DNA of 36,221 bases from Aureobasidium sp. EXF-3400. Taxonomy: Eukaryota; Ascomycota; Dothideomycetes; Dothideales; Saccotheciaceae. The notes below the pieces were generated by a model. The model searched no databases. It was not told where the DNA came from and worked only from the letters and a program-made list of their open reading frames with translations. This document shows, piece after piece, positions 1 through 10,824 of this stretch. Position 1 is the first letter of the stretch. Each line of letters opens with the position of its first letter. A program made the position numbers and the translations under genes. The stretch spans positions 1 through 36,221 of the forward strand of contig SWBL01000430.1 in NCBI GenBank assembly GCA_024195585.1, in the 5' to 3' direction.

Positions 1-533
1 ACTGGGCGGCATCGGAAAGAAGGTTCATGATGATGGTACCCTTGCTGATGGCCTCGTCAATGTCGAAGAGGTTCTTGCCCTCAACCCAGCCATCCTGCTC
101 GGCCTCCTTCCATGAGGCACCGCCCTTTCGGACACCGACAATGACGTTCAGGCCGTTGTCACGGAGGTTGAGACCCTGACCGTGGCCCTGCGAACCGTAA
201 CCGATGAGGGCAAGGGTGTCGTTCTTGAAGTACTCAAGGAGCTTCTCACGGGGCCAGTCGGAGCGCTCTGCGAAGAAAGTTAGATACAGCTCGCATTTGC
301 ATCAATTGGGAGTCAATCTTACCGAAGACCTGCTCCTTGTCGCCGGCAAAGTCGACGGTCTTGACACCGCGAACCTGCTGGGCAGCAACGGAAGCTCTGG
401 GGAGCTGCTTGACACCAGTGGTGCGAGCAGCGTTCAGGGCAGCGCTGAGGTAAGTGCGCTGCTGCTGGACAGCGGGGCGCTGGGCCTGCTTCAATGCGGC
501 GCGGAGAGTTCTGCTGGCAGTACGAGAAGACAT
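1..533 (-). CDS. ILV5: Ketol-acid reductoisomerase, N-terminal part (runs off window)
   Basis: Mitochondrial acetohydroxyacid reductoisomerase, the second step of valine/isoleucine synthesis, which isomerises and reduces acetolactate or acetohydroxybutyrate with NADPH. Exon 1 is 533-323 and exon 2 runs from 267 to the window edge; the 55-nt intron (322-268) has GTAAG and CAG ends and phase 1. The first ~55 residues are rich in Arg, Ala and Gln with almost no acidic residues, as expected of a mitochondrial presequence. Exon 2 encodes the Rossmann cofactor loop GYGSQGHGQG, then LRDNGLNVIVGVRKGG and a segment matching the KARI N-terminal NADPH domain. The start at 533 is the ATG just before that presequence; an in-frame extension to 752 does not resemble the family and is probably leader. 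The catalytic knotted domain lies beyond position 1, so only about 160 residues are visible. Identification is from memory of the family. Confidence 0.93.
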
Positions 534-2134
534 GATGATGGATGTGTGTATGTGTAGAACAGAAAGAGCGTGGGAGTCTTTGATTTTTTGAAGGCAGCTG
601 TGACTACGTTGTGCCAGCCGCACAGACTCGCTCCCATGGCTGCCAGCCTGCGACATCGGCTCTGCCCCAGACCCCCGAGTCCTGGGCCACTCTTTTCTCC
701 AGCAAATTGTGCAATATCCATTACCAATAAGAAGAGCTACAGCCTCCTTCAACCGTCTCGCTGACCCTCGAGGCCTTGCTGTTGCATGTGAAGGTGCTAT
801 TCAACCCTCGACCATCACCCATCAGCTTTTCGAAATAAGTCCCACAAAGCTAAGCGAGAAGTATCGCGGAAACGGTTCCTTGCCAACCCAGCAACCAACT
901 GCTCATTCTTCTGACAAACTGCTCCGGATAACATGCTGCTCGACGTCAAAAGGTCTCCACCACAGTGACGATGATTTGGTAGGACTCCCCCGAGTGCCCC
1001 GATGCGCAGGGGCCAGCGACTTCTCGCCGAGCGTCAGCGCGTTGCACGCCGACATCGTCCGGTGGGCTATATTTTTGTACTGCACAGAGCCTCATACCAT
1101 CAAGACTCCGTTGTCGCAAACCAGATGACTGTCCCAATCTTGTGACTCAGAGAACGAGCACTCTTGACACTGTTTCATCTTCTCCATCTTCATCTCATAC
1201 TTGTCAACTACCGAGTTATGGCTGTTAAAATACACGATGTTGTTCGGTTTCGTGAGATCGACGTCCATTGAGAGCGGCTCTACCACGGGCTCTCACTGGA
1301 CAACGCTCTAGACTCCGAATGCGCTGTGCATTGTGATGCTAAAACAATCGCAGCGTCCGGTACAGGAGGACTCTCTTTGCTTCTCACACTGACATTCTTC
1401 CTGAGCATCAAACCAGTTTCTATCATACACAAATTTCTGGAAACATGGACAACTCGACGTGAACAATAATGAGCATCGAGCTGTCGACCGTCAATTCGTG
1501 GTCCCTCCGCTCTCAAATTTGTCCAGCCAGCACGAAAGCGCCGCCGACGTAACCCAGGTTCCCAGGACGATCGATCACCGGCAACGAGGGCAAAATATAC
1601 CGGGCTCAATGCGCTTCGAAGGTCACTCCAGTGAGATATGGAGTCATTTAGATGTGTAATCAAGACGAAAGTCACGATAAATGCCTGGAAGACCTGGAGG
1701 GTCTCATACGGGCCAGTAAGAGCAAGCGCAGAGGGTTGATACACAACATGCGGTGAGATTTTTTATCCCAGGCATCCTTGGATAGAAAACTTGCCGGTAG
1801 AAAAACAGAGTAGCCCACAGTTGAAAGACTTTCCAGAGAGAACAGTTGCTCGAGACACTCTCACTGGACACGTCTGTCCTTTGAAGGAACTGTGGGTTTA
1901 AGCGATCATGCGACAGCCGTTTCTACGCAAGAGAGAAAGATGTCGTCTGAGTAAATGGAAGGTGAGCATTTTCTCTATGGATATTTCTCTGTTCTGAAGC
2001 GTATTGTGCATTTTTATGGCTCATCATGGCAGTCTTCAGCACACTGGAAGGTAGTATCATGTTGTAGGGGAAAATGAAATTTATGCTTTGGTATCTTTAA
2101 CATCTCAAACTCAAACTCTTCTGGAATCTTTCTT
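534..2134. other. Intergenic region upstream of ILV5, downstream of DUG1
   Basis: 1.6 kb between the ILV5 start and the DUG1 stop (both minus strand). Open frames here (709-1128 +, 1280-1744 -) show no family resemblance and no good start context. It should hold the ILV5 promoter and the DUG1 3' flank. The only structure I can support is a dispersed-repeat copy at about 1974-2026. Confidence 0.6.
1974..2026 (+). repeat. Dispersed short repeat, copy 1 (most diverged)
   Basis: Shares a core with the copies at 25909-25984 and 30070-30147. Its GTATTGTGCATTTTTATGGC (2001-2020) differs from the same stretch of copy 3 only by transitions. The preceding TATGGATAT also matches copy 3, with small gaps between. 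It lies about 110 bp beyond the DUG1 stop. The type of element is unknown; no ORF or terminal repeats are visible. Confidence 0.5.
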
Positions 2135-3623
2135 TTACTCGTCTGCTTTTTCTTCGGCCACATGTTGAAGATAGCTACCGAGGAGCTTGATTCCCTCGAT
2201 GTAGTTGCGCTTGTCGAGTTTCTCGTTGATGCTGTGGGCAGCGTCTGTGCTGGAACCCATAGGGAGAAGGAGAACGTTCTTTCCAGTGGCTTGCTCGAAG
2301 GTGAGAGTGACGGGAATGCTGCCACCCTCGCGGGTGAGGTCAGGCTGGACCTTGAAGACGGACTCGACGGCCTTAGCGGCAGCAGTAAAGTTCCAGTGCT
2401 TGGGCGAGGCGACCCACCACTTGCCAGAGTGCTGCTCAACAACCTTGCAGGTGTTCTTGGAGTTCAGGGTCTTGAAGACCTTGTTAACGTGAGCCTCGAC
2501 GAGTCTGTTGACCTCGGGGATCTCCATGTTGGGCACAGTGCGGATGGAGAACTTCCCGATGACCTTGGCAGGAATGACGGTCTTTGCGCCGGGAGCGGAG
2601 AAGGCGCCTTCAATACCGTGGAGCGACAGAGAGGGGAATCTCCAGCGGGCCATCAAGGTGCTCTCCTTGTCCTCGAAAATGGTGGTCTGGCTGCCAAGCG
2701 ACTCGTGCAGGTTGTCCATTGTGAAGGCAATACCCTCGTACAACTTCTTCTCTTCCTCAGTGACAGGGGCAACCAGCTCCTTGATTCCGTCGATCTGGAT
2801 CTTGCCGTTGGTGTCGACCAAGCTTCCCATAACGCGAACGAGATCGGTCATGGGCTCCTGAGCGGTACCACCGAAGACACCACTGTGGAGATCCTGGCCA
2901 GGACCGCTGATCTCAATACTGTAGTAACTGCAGCCTCTGAGACCGTAGGTAAGGCAAGGCTTCTCGGTACCGAGCCAGTAGTTGTCGCTGATGCAGACGG
3001 CATCGGTGTCCTTGAAGAACTTCTTTGCCTCGGCGTTGATGAAGTCGTCGAGACCCTCGCTGCCATACTCTTCCATACCCTCGAAGCACATGAGAAGGTT
3101 GACAGGGAAGTCGATGTTGGCCTTCTGGTGAGCCTCGATGGCGTTGAGCCAGCCGAGAACGGGACCCTTGTCATCGGTGGAACCACGTCCGAACATGCGG
3201 CCCTTGTCGTCGATGGTGAGTTCGAAGGGCTCAGTGGCCCAGCCGTCCTCCTTGGCGGCAGGCTGAACATCGTAGTGGCCGTAGACGAGGATGGTCTTCT
3301 TCTTGGGGTCCTCACCGTAGCGAGCGATGATGACGGGAGGGAGCTCGAGGTACTCCTTGTGGGGCTGGGGACCGAGAGGGCGGGCCTCGACGTGAGCACC
3401 GAGAGCCTTCAACTCAGACTCGAGGAACTTGCCCATCTATAGCATGGTCAGCATGCGTGACAACAGTGAGGGGTAGAGCACGGGGACATACGCGGACGAC
3501 CTCAGGTCTTCTGTCATCCTCAGAGGAAACGGAGGGGATGGCGACGGCCTTTCTCAGTCTCTCAATGAAGTGGTCTTGGAGTTCGTCGACCTTGGAGAAG
3601 TATGCATCGAGTTGGGGAGCCAT
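2135..3623 (-). CDS. DUG1: Cys-Gly metallo-dipeptidase (M20 family, Dug1/CNDP)
   Basis: Zn-dependent dipeptidase that hydrolyses Cys-Gly released from glutathione, as in the yeast Dug pathway, and other dipeptides. Exon 1 is 3623-3492 (44 codons) and exon 2 is 3436-2135; the 55-nt intron (3491-3437) is phase 0 with GTATGT and ATAG ends. The spliced product is 477 aa, close to yeast Dug1. Metal and catalytic residues are in place: GHYDVQP (H98, D100), GRGSTDDKG (D132), the EGMEE glutamates (~E166/E167), D195 in CISDN, H228 in DLHSGVFGG, and H445 in AAHSINE near the C-terminus. The start at 3623 has a strong context (A at -3, G at +4). The frame is open upstream to a second ATG at 3773 that would add a basic 50-residue extension (separate entry). 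It is divergent from the PLP enzyme gene at 4067. Confidence 0.95.
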
Positions 3624-3773
3624 GTTGGGCGAAGGTTGTTGTCTATAAATATAAGGCCAAGCGGCGGTAGCTTGACGGCGGAGTTGAGGTCGGAAGGCTA
3701 GGGAAGAGCACTTGGGGAGAATAAACTGTCTACGGGAGAACAGCTGGTGGATAGAGCGAAAGGGCGAGGACAT
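3624..3773 (-). other. In-frame N-terminal extension of DUG1: candidate mitochondrial presequence
   Basis: These 50 codons, from an ATG at 3773, read straight into the DUG1 start. The extension has seven Arg and one Lys and no Asp or Glu; segments such as FRSIHQLFSRRQF and FRPQLRRQATAAW look like amphipathic matrix-targeting helices. The upstream ATG is in weak context (T at -3) and the downstream ATG in strong context (A at -3, G at +4), which is the arrangement that allows leaky scanning to make two isoforms. Whether the mRNA starts upstream of 3773 cannot be seen. A TATA-like stretch at about 3643-3655 could instead mark a start giving only the short form. Confidence 0.5.
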
Positions 3774-4066
3774 GCAAATGCAGAGAAAGGAAATTCTCTC
3801 GTGATACCGTAATGGAAACTATCAAAGGGCGCAAAGAGGCGCGATACGAAACGGAAAGAGCACCGAGCTTTCCCCTCGGCCAGGGAAACTGCGACCCTCG
3901 ATTTTCCCCACCTGCCTCTTTCGGTTGACATGAGTCCGCCGCGCCCTTTCGCCGCACTTGCCCTGCGGACAAAGACTCCTCCGAGCTTCAGTTAGGTGAT
4001 TCATATCAATTGTAGAAAGAGCATCTTGCTCGCTGTCACGTTTCTTCCACTCAACTTCTTTTCAAA
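3774..4066. promoter_or_regulatory. Divergent promoter region between DUG1 and the PLP enzyme gene
   Basis: About 290 bp (440 bp if the short DUG1 start is used) separate two divergently transcribed genes, so both promoters must lie here or within the DUG1 extension. The 4067 side has pyrimidine-rich sequence (tttcttccactcaac) just before the ATG, usual for a fungal leader. I see no firm TATA box for the plus-strand gene. Confidence 0.45.
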
Positions 4067-5233
4067 ATGGGCGACGTATCATCCTGCCCACCTCTCACGC
4101 GCTCGTCGGTCCAGGCGGCCCACGCAGCAATCAAGCAGCATATCCACCGCACTCCTACAATCACATGTGACACCATATCCCATCTCGCTTCCACTCCCCA
4201 AACTTCCGAGTCGCTTCAGGGAACACCTTTTGCAGGCCGCACGCCATCGAAACCACGCATCAACCTCTTCTTCAAATGCGAGAACTACCAAAAGATTGGA
4301 GCCTTCAAAGCAAGAGGTGCTTTCCACGCATTGAGTCGATTGACCAAGGAAGAGCTGAGTAAAGGCGTTGTCACACACAGCTCGGGCAACCATGCTCAGG
4401 CTCTTGCTTTGGCTGCCCGTACTCATGGCATTCCTGCCCATATCGTTATGCCTACCATCAGCACTCCGTCCAAAATCGCTGCGACCAAAGGCTACGGAGC
4501 CAATGTCATCTTCTCTGGTTCCACTTCCGATGAAAGAGAGGCTGTTGTGGCCGACGTGATAAGAGACACTGGTGCGATACTGGTGCCGCCATACGACCAT
4601 CCCAACATCATGCTGGGTCAAGGCACATTGGCCCTCGAGCTAGAAGAGCAGGCCAAAGACTTGGATGAGCGAGGATTGGATGCCGTAGTAGCTCCCTGCG
4701 GCGGAGGTGGCATGCTCTCCGGCGTTGCCACAGCCTTATACGGTACTGGTATCCGTGTCTTTGGTTCCGAGCCTAGTTTCGAAGGCGCCGATGACGCAAA
4801 ACGAGGTGTCGAGTCAGGCACTCGTGTCGAAAAGGTCAAGACATTAACAATTGCTGATGGCTTGAGAACACCACTTGGTAAGATCCCGTGGACCATCATC
4901 AGTGACAAGGAGAAGGTGAAGGGCATGTACAGTGTTACCGAGGACCAGATCAAGGCTGCCATGCGTTTACTCTTAGAAAGAGCCAAGGTCTTTGTCGAGC
5001 CCAGTGCCGCCGTCCCTCTAGCTGTTGTGCTATACGACGAGGATTTCAGAAGCATGGTTGAGAAAGAAGGCGGCGAGCAAGGTTGGAACATTGGCATTGT
5101 TTTGTCTGGAGGAAACACCACTGTCGAGGCTATCGCCAAGCTGTACGAACCTGCCTCTGAGCAGCAAGCTGAAAGGCAACAGTCCAAGCTGGGCATGAAT
5201 GGCGAGAAGGTTGCCGAGAACGTTGCAGGCTAA
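4067..5233 (+). CDS. PLP-dependent serine racemase / threonine (hydroxyaspartate) dehydratase-like enzyme
   Basis: Fold-type II PLP enzyme of 388 aa, uninterrupted. Motifs in order: the Schiff-base lysine K81 in YQKIGAFKARGA; SSGNHAQALA (105-114), which binds the substrate carboxylate; a glycine-rich phosphate-binding loop CGGGGMLSG (211-219); GSEP...ADDA (233-244), which in serine racemases carries the divalent-metal ligands; and a C-terminal SGGN (347-350) contacting the PLP ring nitrogen. The single catalytic domain with no C-terminal regulatory (ACT-like) domain argues against biosynthetic Ilv1 and for the serine racemase / Sry1 group, which dehydrates or racemises serine, threonine or 3-hydroxyaspartate. 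Which substrate is used cannot be read from sequence alone. The start has excellent context (AAAATGG). It converges on the RNA polymerase III gene downstream. Confidence 0.88.
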   Translation: MGDVSSCPPLTRSSVQAAHAAIKQHIHRTPTITCDTISHLASTPQTSESLQGTPFAGRTPSKPRINLFFKCENYQKIGAFKARGAFHALSRLTKEELSKGVVTHSSGNHAQALALAARTHGIPAHIVMPTISTPSKIAATKGYGANVIFSGSTSDEREAVVADVIRDTGAILVPPYDHPNIMLGQGTLALELEEQAKDLDERGLDAVVAPCGGGGMLSGVATALYGTGIRVFGSEPSFEGADDAKRGVESGTRVEKVKTLTIADGLRTPLGKIPWTIISDKEKVKGMYSVTEDQIKAAMRLLLERAKVFVEPSAAVPLAVVLYDEDFRSMVEKEGGEQGWNIGIVLSGGNTTVEAIAKLYEPASEQQAERQQSKLGMNGEKVAENVAG

Positions 5234-5545
5234 ATAGAGAATATTGAATCTCCATCAGTAGACGTAATATCATGTACAAACCAGAGCCTCAGCCTTCAAA
5301 GCAACAAAGATTGGCCTTCACAGCGGGCGATTCTCCTTTTCACGAAATTTATTTGCCCTTGGACAGCCTCTTTTCGAGTATGAAGTGCCATTGCGATGAT
5401 TGAGGAAAGGTAACGATTGCTTTTTTCTCGTGCGGGTATACTAAACTATTCATCAAGAAGAAGCAACAATCTCAGAAAAACGCCCTTCGCAATGCTCATA
5501 ACGCCATGATTTTGTTCCACCGTCATCATATCCTTTTTCCATCCC
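5234..5545. other. Convergent 3' intergenic region
   Basis: 312 bp shared by the 3' ends of the PLP enzyme gene (+) and RPC1 (-). It is A/T-rich with several possible poly(A) signals; no gene or repeat is seen. Confidence 0.5.
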
Positions 5546-8500
5546 TTACGCAGCAGCAGCAACCGTCTTCGGCAATCCAGCAAACGCAGACTCGAATGCC
5601 GACTTCTTTCTTCCATGCTCGGCTTCGGTAATGCCAAGTTTACGCACCACCTTCATAGCACCAGTACCAATGCTCATGCTCTGGCCCATAATGATGCATT
5701 CAGAAACACCTTCGATACGATCCCTCTTCATACCCACCGCAGCATTGAAAAGATGATCAGGCGTCTTTTCGAAGGAGGCCAATTGCAACACCGAATCTCT
5801 CATCTTAGCCAAACCGAAACGTGTGATTCCCAACACATCGCCTTTGTATGTCATGACGTCTGCGAGCAACTGCATGTGACGAGGATCAATATCCATACCG
5901 CCCATGACAGAGCTGATTTCCGCAATAATGGTGCTGCGAGCGGCTTCAATACCAAGCACATCTTTGGCTTCCATGACATTGTTGGAGCGTGTCTTGACGC
6001 CATCCACGCCTTCGGTTGTCATGCAGGCTTTCAAGCCATAGCCTTCCACCAATACGGAAACGGGTTCGCGGCCTGAAGCGTCGGGTTTGTCATCTTTCTT
6101 AACGATGGCACGGGCGCAGTCTGGGTAGCCTTTTACAACTACATTAGGCAAGATACGCTTTAGATCTTGAATGATGTCGAAGATCTCCAGGGGCTTGCGG
6201 GTCTTGTTAAGTGCTGCTTTGCCGCGGGGTTCGGGTACGTATTGGACGTTGACGCGGATGTGTGTTTTGCCCACTGGAGCGACTTGTACGCCTAGTGCTT
6301 TTACGGCTTTGCTTTTGGCAATGGCTAAAGTGATGTCTTGGGTTGTGAGACGCAGACCGAGTTTCATTACTGTGTCCCAGTTGATGCGCATGTTGACGTA
6401 GGAGCCGGTGACTGACCAGACGTCTTCGATGTAGGCGATGATGTCGCGGAGATAGGTCTTTTCGATCATGGCTTTGGCGACGCGAGCGGCGACGGTTTCG
6501 TACTTTGAGTCGAGCGTACACGAGATGACGGGAGTTGAGATTTGGCGAGAAGCGTTGATAATCTTGACGGATGGTTAGTAGAATTCACACAAGCGATTGT
6601 TTCGTGTAACTTACCTCCTTAATACGGGGAACACCCTGAGTAATACTCATACCGGCGACACCAGCAAAATGGAAGGTCTTGAGAGTCATCTGTGTACCAG
6701 GCTCACCAATGGATTGTGCACCAGTGGCTCCAACAGCGTGACCTGGCTGAACCTTGGAACGCTCGTACTTGGTCAAGCAAAGCATAAGGAACTCCTTGAT
6801 GGCAGCAGTCGAGATCTTGAGCACACCATCAGCAATCGTTCTTTGGCTGCAATCATCTGCCACAACAACATCGATATCGCCAGAGTCTGTAACACCAGAC
6901 TCCAAGCCAATCTTTGTACGGATAGCAGCCAGCTTGTCACACTTGATCTGGATGTAGTTCTGCACAGTGTCGAGGAAGTCACGCGCACTCTCCAGTTGAT
7001 CAACACCGTGGTCGCTCTTGTCATCGTAGCTGAGTTTTTCGCCAGTCAGGGAGATACGCGTAAGCTTTGCTCTTTCCGGATCAAGAGTGTCAGTTGTGAT
7101 TTGCATAATCTCGGCTGGTCTCAAACCACGGTCGTTGAGATCCCATGTAGTCGTGACAGCATGCGTGAAACTGCGGTCGAAGTGTACAGGCTTTGCACTA
7201 CCCTCCATATCCACGGGATCAAGTTTATCGTCTCCGTATTGGAACTGAACGATACCCGATGATGAGTTACGGACTGTGTTGTCGTATTGTGCCGACAAGT
7301 CTTCGAGTGACTTCATCAGACGACGAGACATGTAACCGGTCTCGGCAGTCTTGACAGCAGTATCGACCAGACCTTCACGACCAGACATGGCGTGGAAAAT
7401 GAACTCTGTAGGGTTCAAGCCCGAGAAGAAACTGTTTCCGACGAAACCCTTGGCGGGAGCATCTCTGCTACCCTTGGCGAAATGAGGCAGGGTACGGTCT
7501 TGGAAGCCTTCCAGAACACGCTTACCACCAATAATCTGCTGACCTACAGCAGCAACCATTTGAGAGACGTTAATGTTCGAACCCTTGGAACCACACTTGG
7601 CCATGACCAGGGGAGAGTTGCGGCGACTGAGCTCGGCAAAACAAGCGTCACCAGCTTCTTGACGGACTTTCGAAAGGATACCAGAGATCTGGTTCTCCAT
7701 GGTCATTTCTTCGTCACAACCAGGATCGCGCTCCAGTTCTCCTTTGTTGTAGAGGTCAATAAGCTCATAACATTTGGCCTCTGCAGTTCGGATGAGGTCC
7801 ATCTTCTTGGCCGTCAGTGCATCACTGGGGTAAACATCACTGATGCCGAGCGAGAACCCTTGGTTAGTGAGCCAACGTGCGGACAATCTAGCGAGACGGT
7901 TCATAGCATGAACGGCATAGTCGGGGCCAAAGTCACGAGTGATGACATAGAAGACCGAGTCTTTCTTTCCATCACCGACAGTTGCCTTGTCCATGTAACC
8001 ACACATGACTTCAGAGTTGCGAATGACTAAGTAAGCATCATCCTCGTTCATGTCAGGTGCCACGCCCTTAGGAGGAGCCTTGTATTGCTTGCACTTTGCT
8101 TCTAAGTTGACCAGAACGTTGAGCTTCTTGTTTGGTCGCATCAGCACGTTCCAGATCTGCTTGCCAGTCCATAGGCGTTGCGGCTTCCAGACGGTGGGTG
8201 GGGGCAGCTCAATGGACAGCTTTTCTCCAGTCTCGGGGTCTTCAATCACATCGTCGTGGAACATGTAACCAATAATTTGACTGAAGGTCTTGCGGTCGAA
8301 GAAGTTGTCCTTGATGGAAGAAAGGTAGGCTCCCGTGATGAAATCCTGGATGGCGGCAATAATGGGGGTACCGTTCTTTGGTGTGCACAAGTTGTTCTTG
8401 ACACCCATCAAGTTGATGGCCTCGGTACGCGCTTCTTCGGTTTGCGGAACGTGCAAGTTCATCTCGTCTCCATCAAAGTCGGCGTTGTAAGGGTTGCAGA

Positions 8501-10043
8501 CACACTCGTTGAGACGGAAAGTCCTCCATGGCCTGACCTTGACCTTGTGACTGAGAATACTGAGCTTGTGGAGTGATGGTTGACGGTTGAAGAGGACGAT
8601 ATCACCATCCTCCAAGTGACGTTCAACAACATCGCCAATTTCCAAATTCTTTGCAATCAAGTCCAACTTTCCAATGCGTTCCAGAACTTCCAGGACCTTT
8701 CTTTGGCCATCTTTCTTGACAACAAAGTTGGCACCGGGGTGCTTCTTCTTTCCTCGGAGGACACAAGCGCGGAGCTTCTCGATGTTGTATCTGGTGACGC
8801 GCTCGGGGTAGGTCATGTTGGTAGCGACCTTGGATGGGACGGCGACCTCTTCGATACTAAGGTTGGGGTCGGGAGAAATGACGGTACGGCCAGAAAAGTC
8901 GACACGCTTGCCTGAAAGGTTACCTCTGAAACGACCTTGCTTACCCTTCAGACGCTGACAGAAACCACGAAGGGCTTTACCATAGGCGGAATCGCGGCCG
9001 AGACCAGGGAGATTGCCGTCGATGTACATGGCAATCTGAACTTGTAGAAACTCCCACATATCAACAATCTTCATGACTGGCTGTCCAGACTTGAGACCGG
9101 CTGCCAGTAGGGTGTTGATTTGAATGATGTCTCCGAGCTTGTTTGTGATGTCGTCTTCGGTGCTTGCGGCTTCCTGGGCGACCGATGGGCGGATGGCGAC
9201 TGGAGGGGCGGGGAGGTATTGCCAGATGAAAGCTTCCGGACGGCCTCTGCTCGGGTCCATGCCCAGCAATTCGACGTCGGTTGTGGAAATTCTCTGGAAC
9301 AAGTTCAGAGCTCGGAGGGGGTTCATGTCGTCGACGGCGCGCTTGGCGTGCTTTTCGAGATCGGGAACACCCTTCTTAGCCTCGTCGAAGGACTTCTCAA
9401 AGGCAACCATAGAGGCAGGCTTGACCTTTGACTTTGCGTTGGAGGCGAGGTAGGTCTGCCACTTGACGTGGATGAGCTTTATGGGGTGTCCTGCAACCTT
9501 CTTGACAGTACCGTTGATGGAGCCGCAGTAGAAGCAAGTCTTTGTCTTTTTGGCCTCATCAACAATCTTCTTGCAAATAGCCTCCTTGCGCAAGGTGTCT
9601 AGCTCTGGTCGACGGATCTGGCGCAAGTACTTTCGGCGGGTGTTTTCGTCGAGCAGGATGCGGGAGCAGTCTTTGCAGATGGTGTTGAGGATTTCCATAA
9701 TCTTCTTGAAGTAACCCCAGTGGTAGGCAGGCAGAGCGAGGCGGACGTGACCGAAGTGACCATTGCAGTTCTTGAGATCCTCCTTGCACTGCTCACATTG
9801 TCCAGTCTTTGAAGAGGTTCCGAGTCGGCCATCGAGGGGACCGTGTGCAGTGAGGGTTCGTTTGCCGCCGGGACCAGTACCGAGGTCGTATACATTGCGA
9901 TCAGAAACTTCGACGACGGATTGCTTGACCATGTCCTGGTTGGAGAGGACGCCGAATTCCAGTTCCGAGATGCGCTTGGGAGGACGGTCGATGACCTGCT
10001 CCTTGGGAGGAAGCTCATCCTGGGGTTCAACTTGATCATCCAT
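5546..10043 (-). CDS. RPC1: DNA-directed RNA polymerase III subunit RPC1 (largest subunit)
   Basis: Catalytic clamp-bearing subunit of nuclear RNA polymerase III, which transcribes tRNA, 5S rRNA and U6. Exon 1 is 10043-6615 (1143 codons) and exon 2 is 6562-5546 (338 codons plus stop). The 52-nt intron (6614-6563) has GTAAGT, a perfect CTAAC branch point (TACTAAC) and CAAG ends; it splits the conserved GVPRIKE|IINAS segment exactly where the family continues. The product is 1481 aa, near the usual ~1400-1460. Zinc sites: C83/C86 with C93 and H96 (CNGHFGH), and C123/C126 with C170/C173. The Mg-binding NADFDGD of the active centre is at 520-526, preceded by RQPSLHK, and followed by the bridge/trigger-helix region (GSKGSNINVSQM, then GVAGMSITQGVPRIKE). 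No intein or large insertion is present. RPC1 and the FHA gene are divergent. Confidence 0.97.
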
Positions 10044-10824
10044 GATGGCAGCAGGTGTCGACTACTTCCATACAGAACAGGCCGGCGCAAGTCTGACGGG
10101 CGATGACTTGTTCGCGGAAGTTTGCCGTCTTGCGCGCAAGAATTCACAAGTCCACCCGCTAAGGATTTGTTCGACCGTCGGCAACATGAGGTCCGAGCTC
10201 AGTGAATGGTGGGGTAGGTTTATCTTTATCTCCTTTTAGATCCGATGTTTATCAAGCTATCATTGCGTCTTCGATAAACTCACTCATCCCAAGGTATAAT
10301 TATCAGTCTTTTCCACGTCGTGTCATCTGGTTCACAATCACAAGTATTGTGCGTAATAGGTTGCTAGATATTGCCGTGCAGTGGAACAGAGCAAACTCTC
10401 GGTTGGGAGGGGTCGAGTGTCCGCGAGGGCTTCTGCCTAAGATAGCACCCGAGTGGTCATCGACCCCTCCAGTGTGTCGGGCTTTGTCTGCTACAGCTAT
10501 AGGATCACACAATACTCTCAGGGTTGGTTGAGTATCCAGAGAGACTCATTGTCTAGATGGATCGATGGACATAATTCTAGTGTTGTCAAGAATCATGTAG
10601 TGGATTACAGTGGTGGGTGGCATGTGACAGTGTGTTGGGCGAGCCTATCAAAGGGTTGGCTCCCCGCTCTTGCCTCGAAACAGAGCAAGTATCAAGTAAC
10701 ATCCACACTTGCTTCGACCTCTCTCCACCTTGTCCCATAAACTCTCGCACTTCACCTCAGAGATACTAAACCCTCGCTGTCCTTTCGGCCTCCTAACTCT
10801 TCCCTTTTCCTACCGCCATCCAAT
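10044..10824. promoter_or_regulatory. Divergent promoter region between RPC1 and the FHA gene
   Basis: 781 bp without a supportable gene. The 10.70-10.82 kb part is a C/T-rich tract (cttcgacctctctccacc, then cctttcggcctcc), typical of fungal leaders, just before the FHA start. No TATA box, tRNA or repeat is recognised. Confidence 0.45.

Noticed and set aside
1143..1149. TGACTCA, a possible Cpc1/Gcn4 site about 610 bp upstream of ILV5
   Set aside because: Four or so TGA(C/G)TCA matches are expected by chance in a window this size, others occur (about 17784 and 21699), and the distance is large.
1280..1744. Minus-strand frame with a possible membrane-like segment
   Set aside because: The rest looks random, there is no start context or splice partner that extends it, and no family is recognised.
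2162..3442. Long plus-strand open frame (426 codons) opposite DUG1
   Set aside because: It mirrors the DUG1 coding frame, has a Leu/Val/Asp/Gly composition typical of an antisense shadow of biased codons, and shows no recognisable domain.
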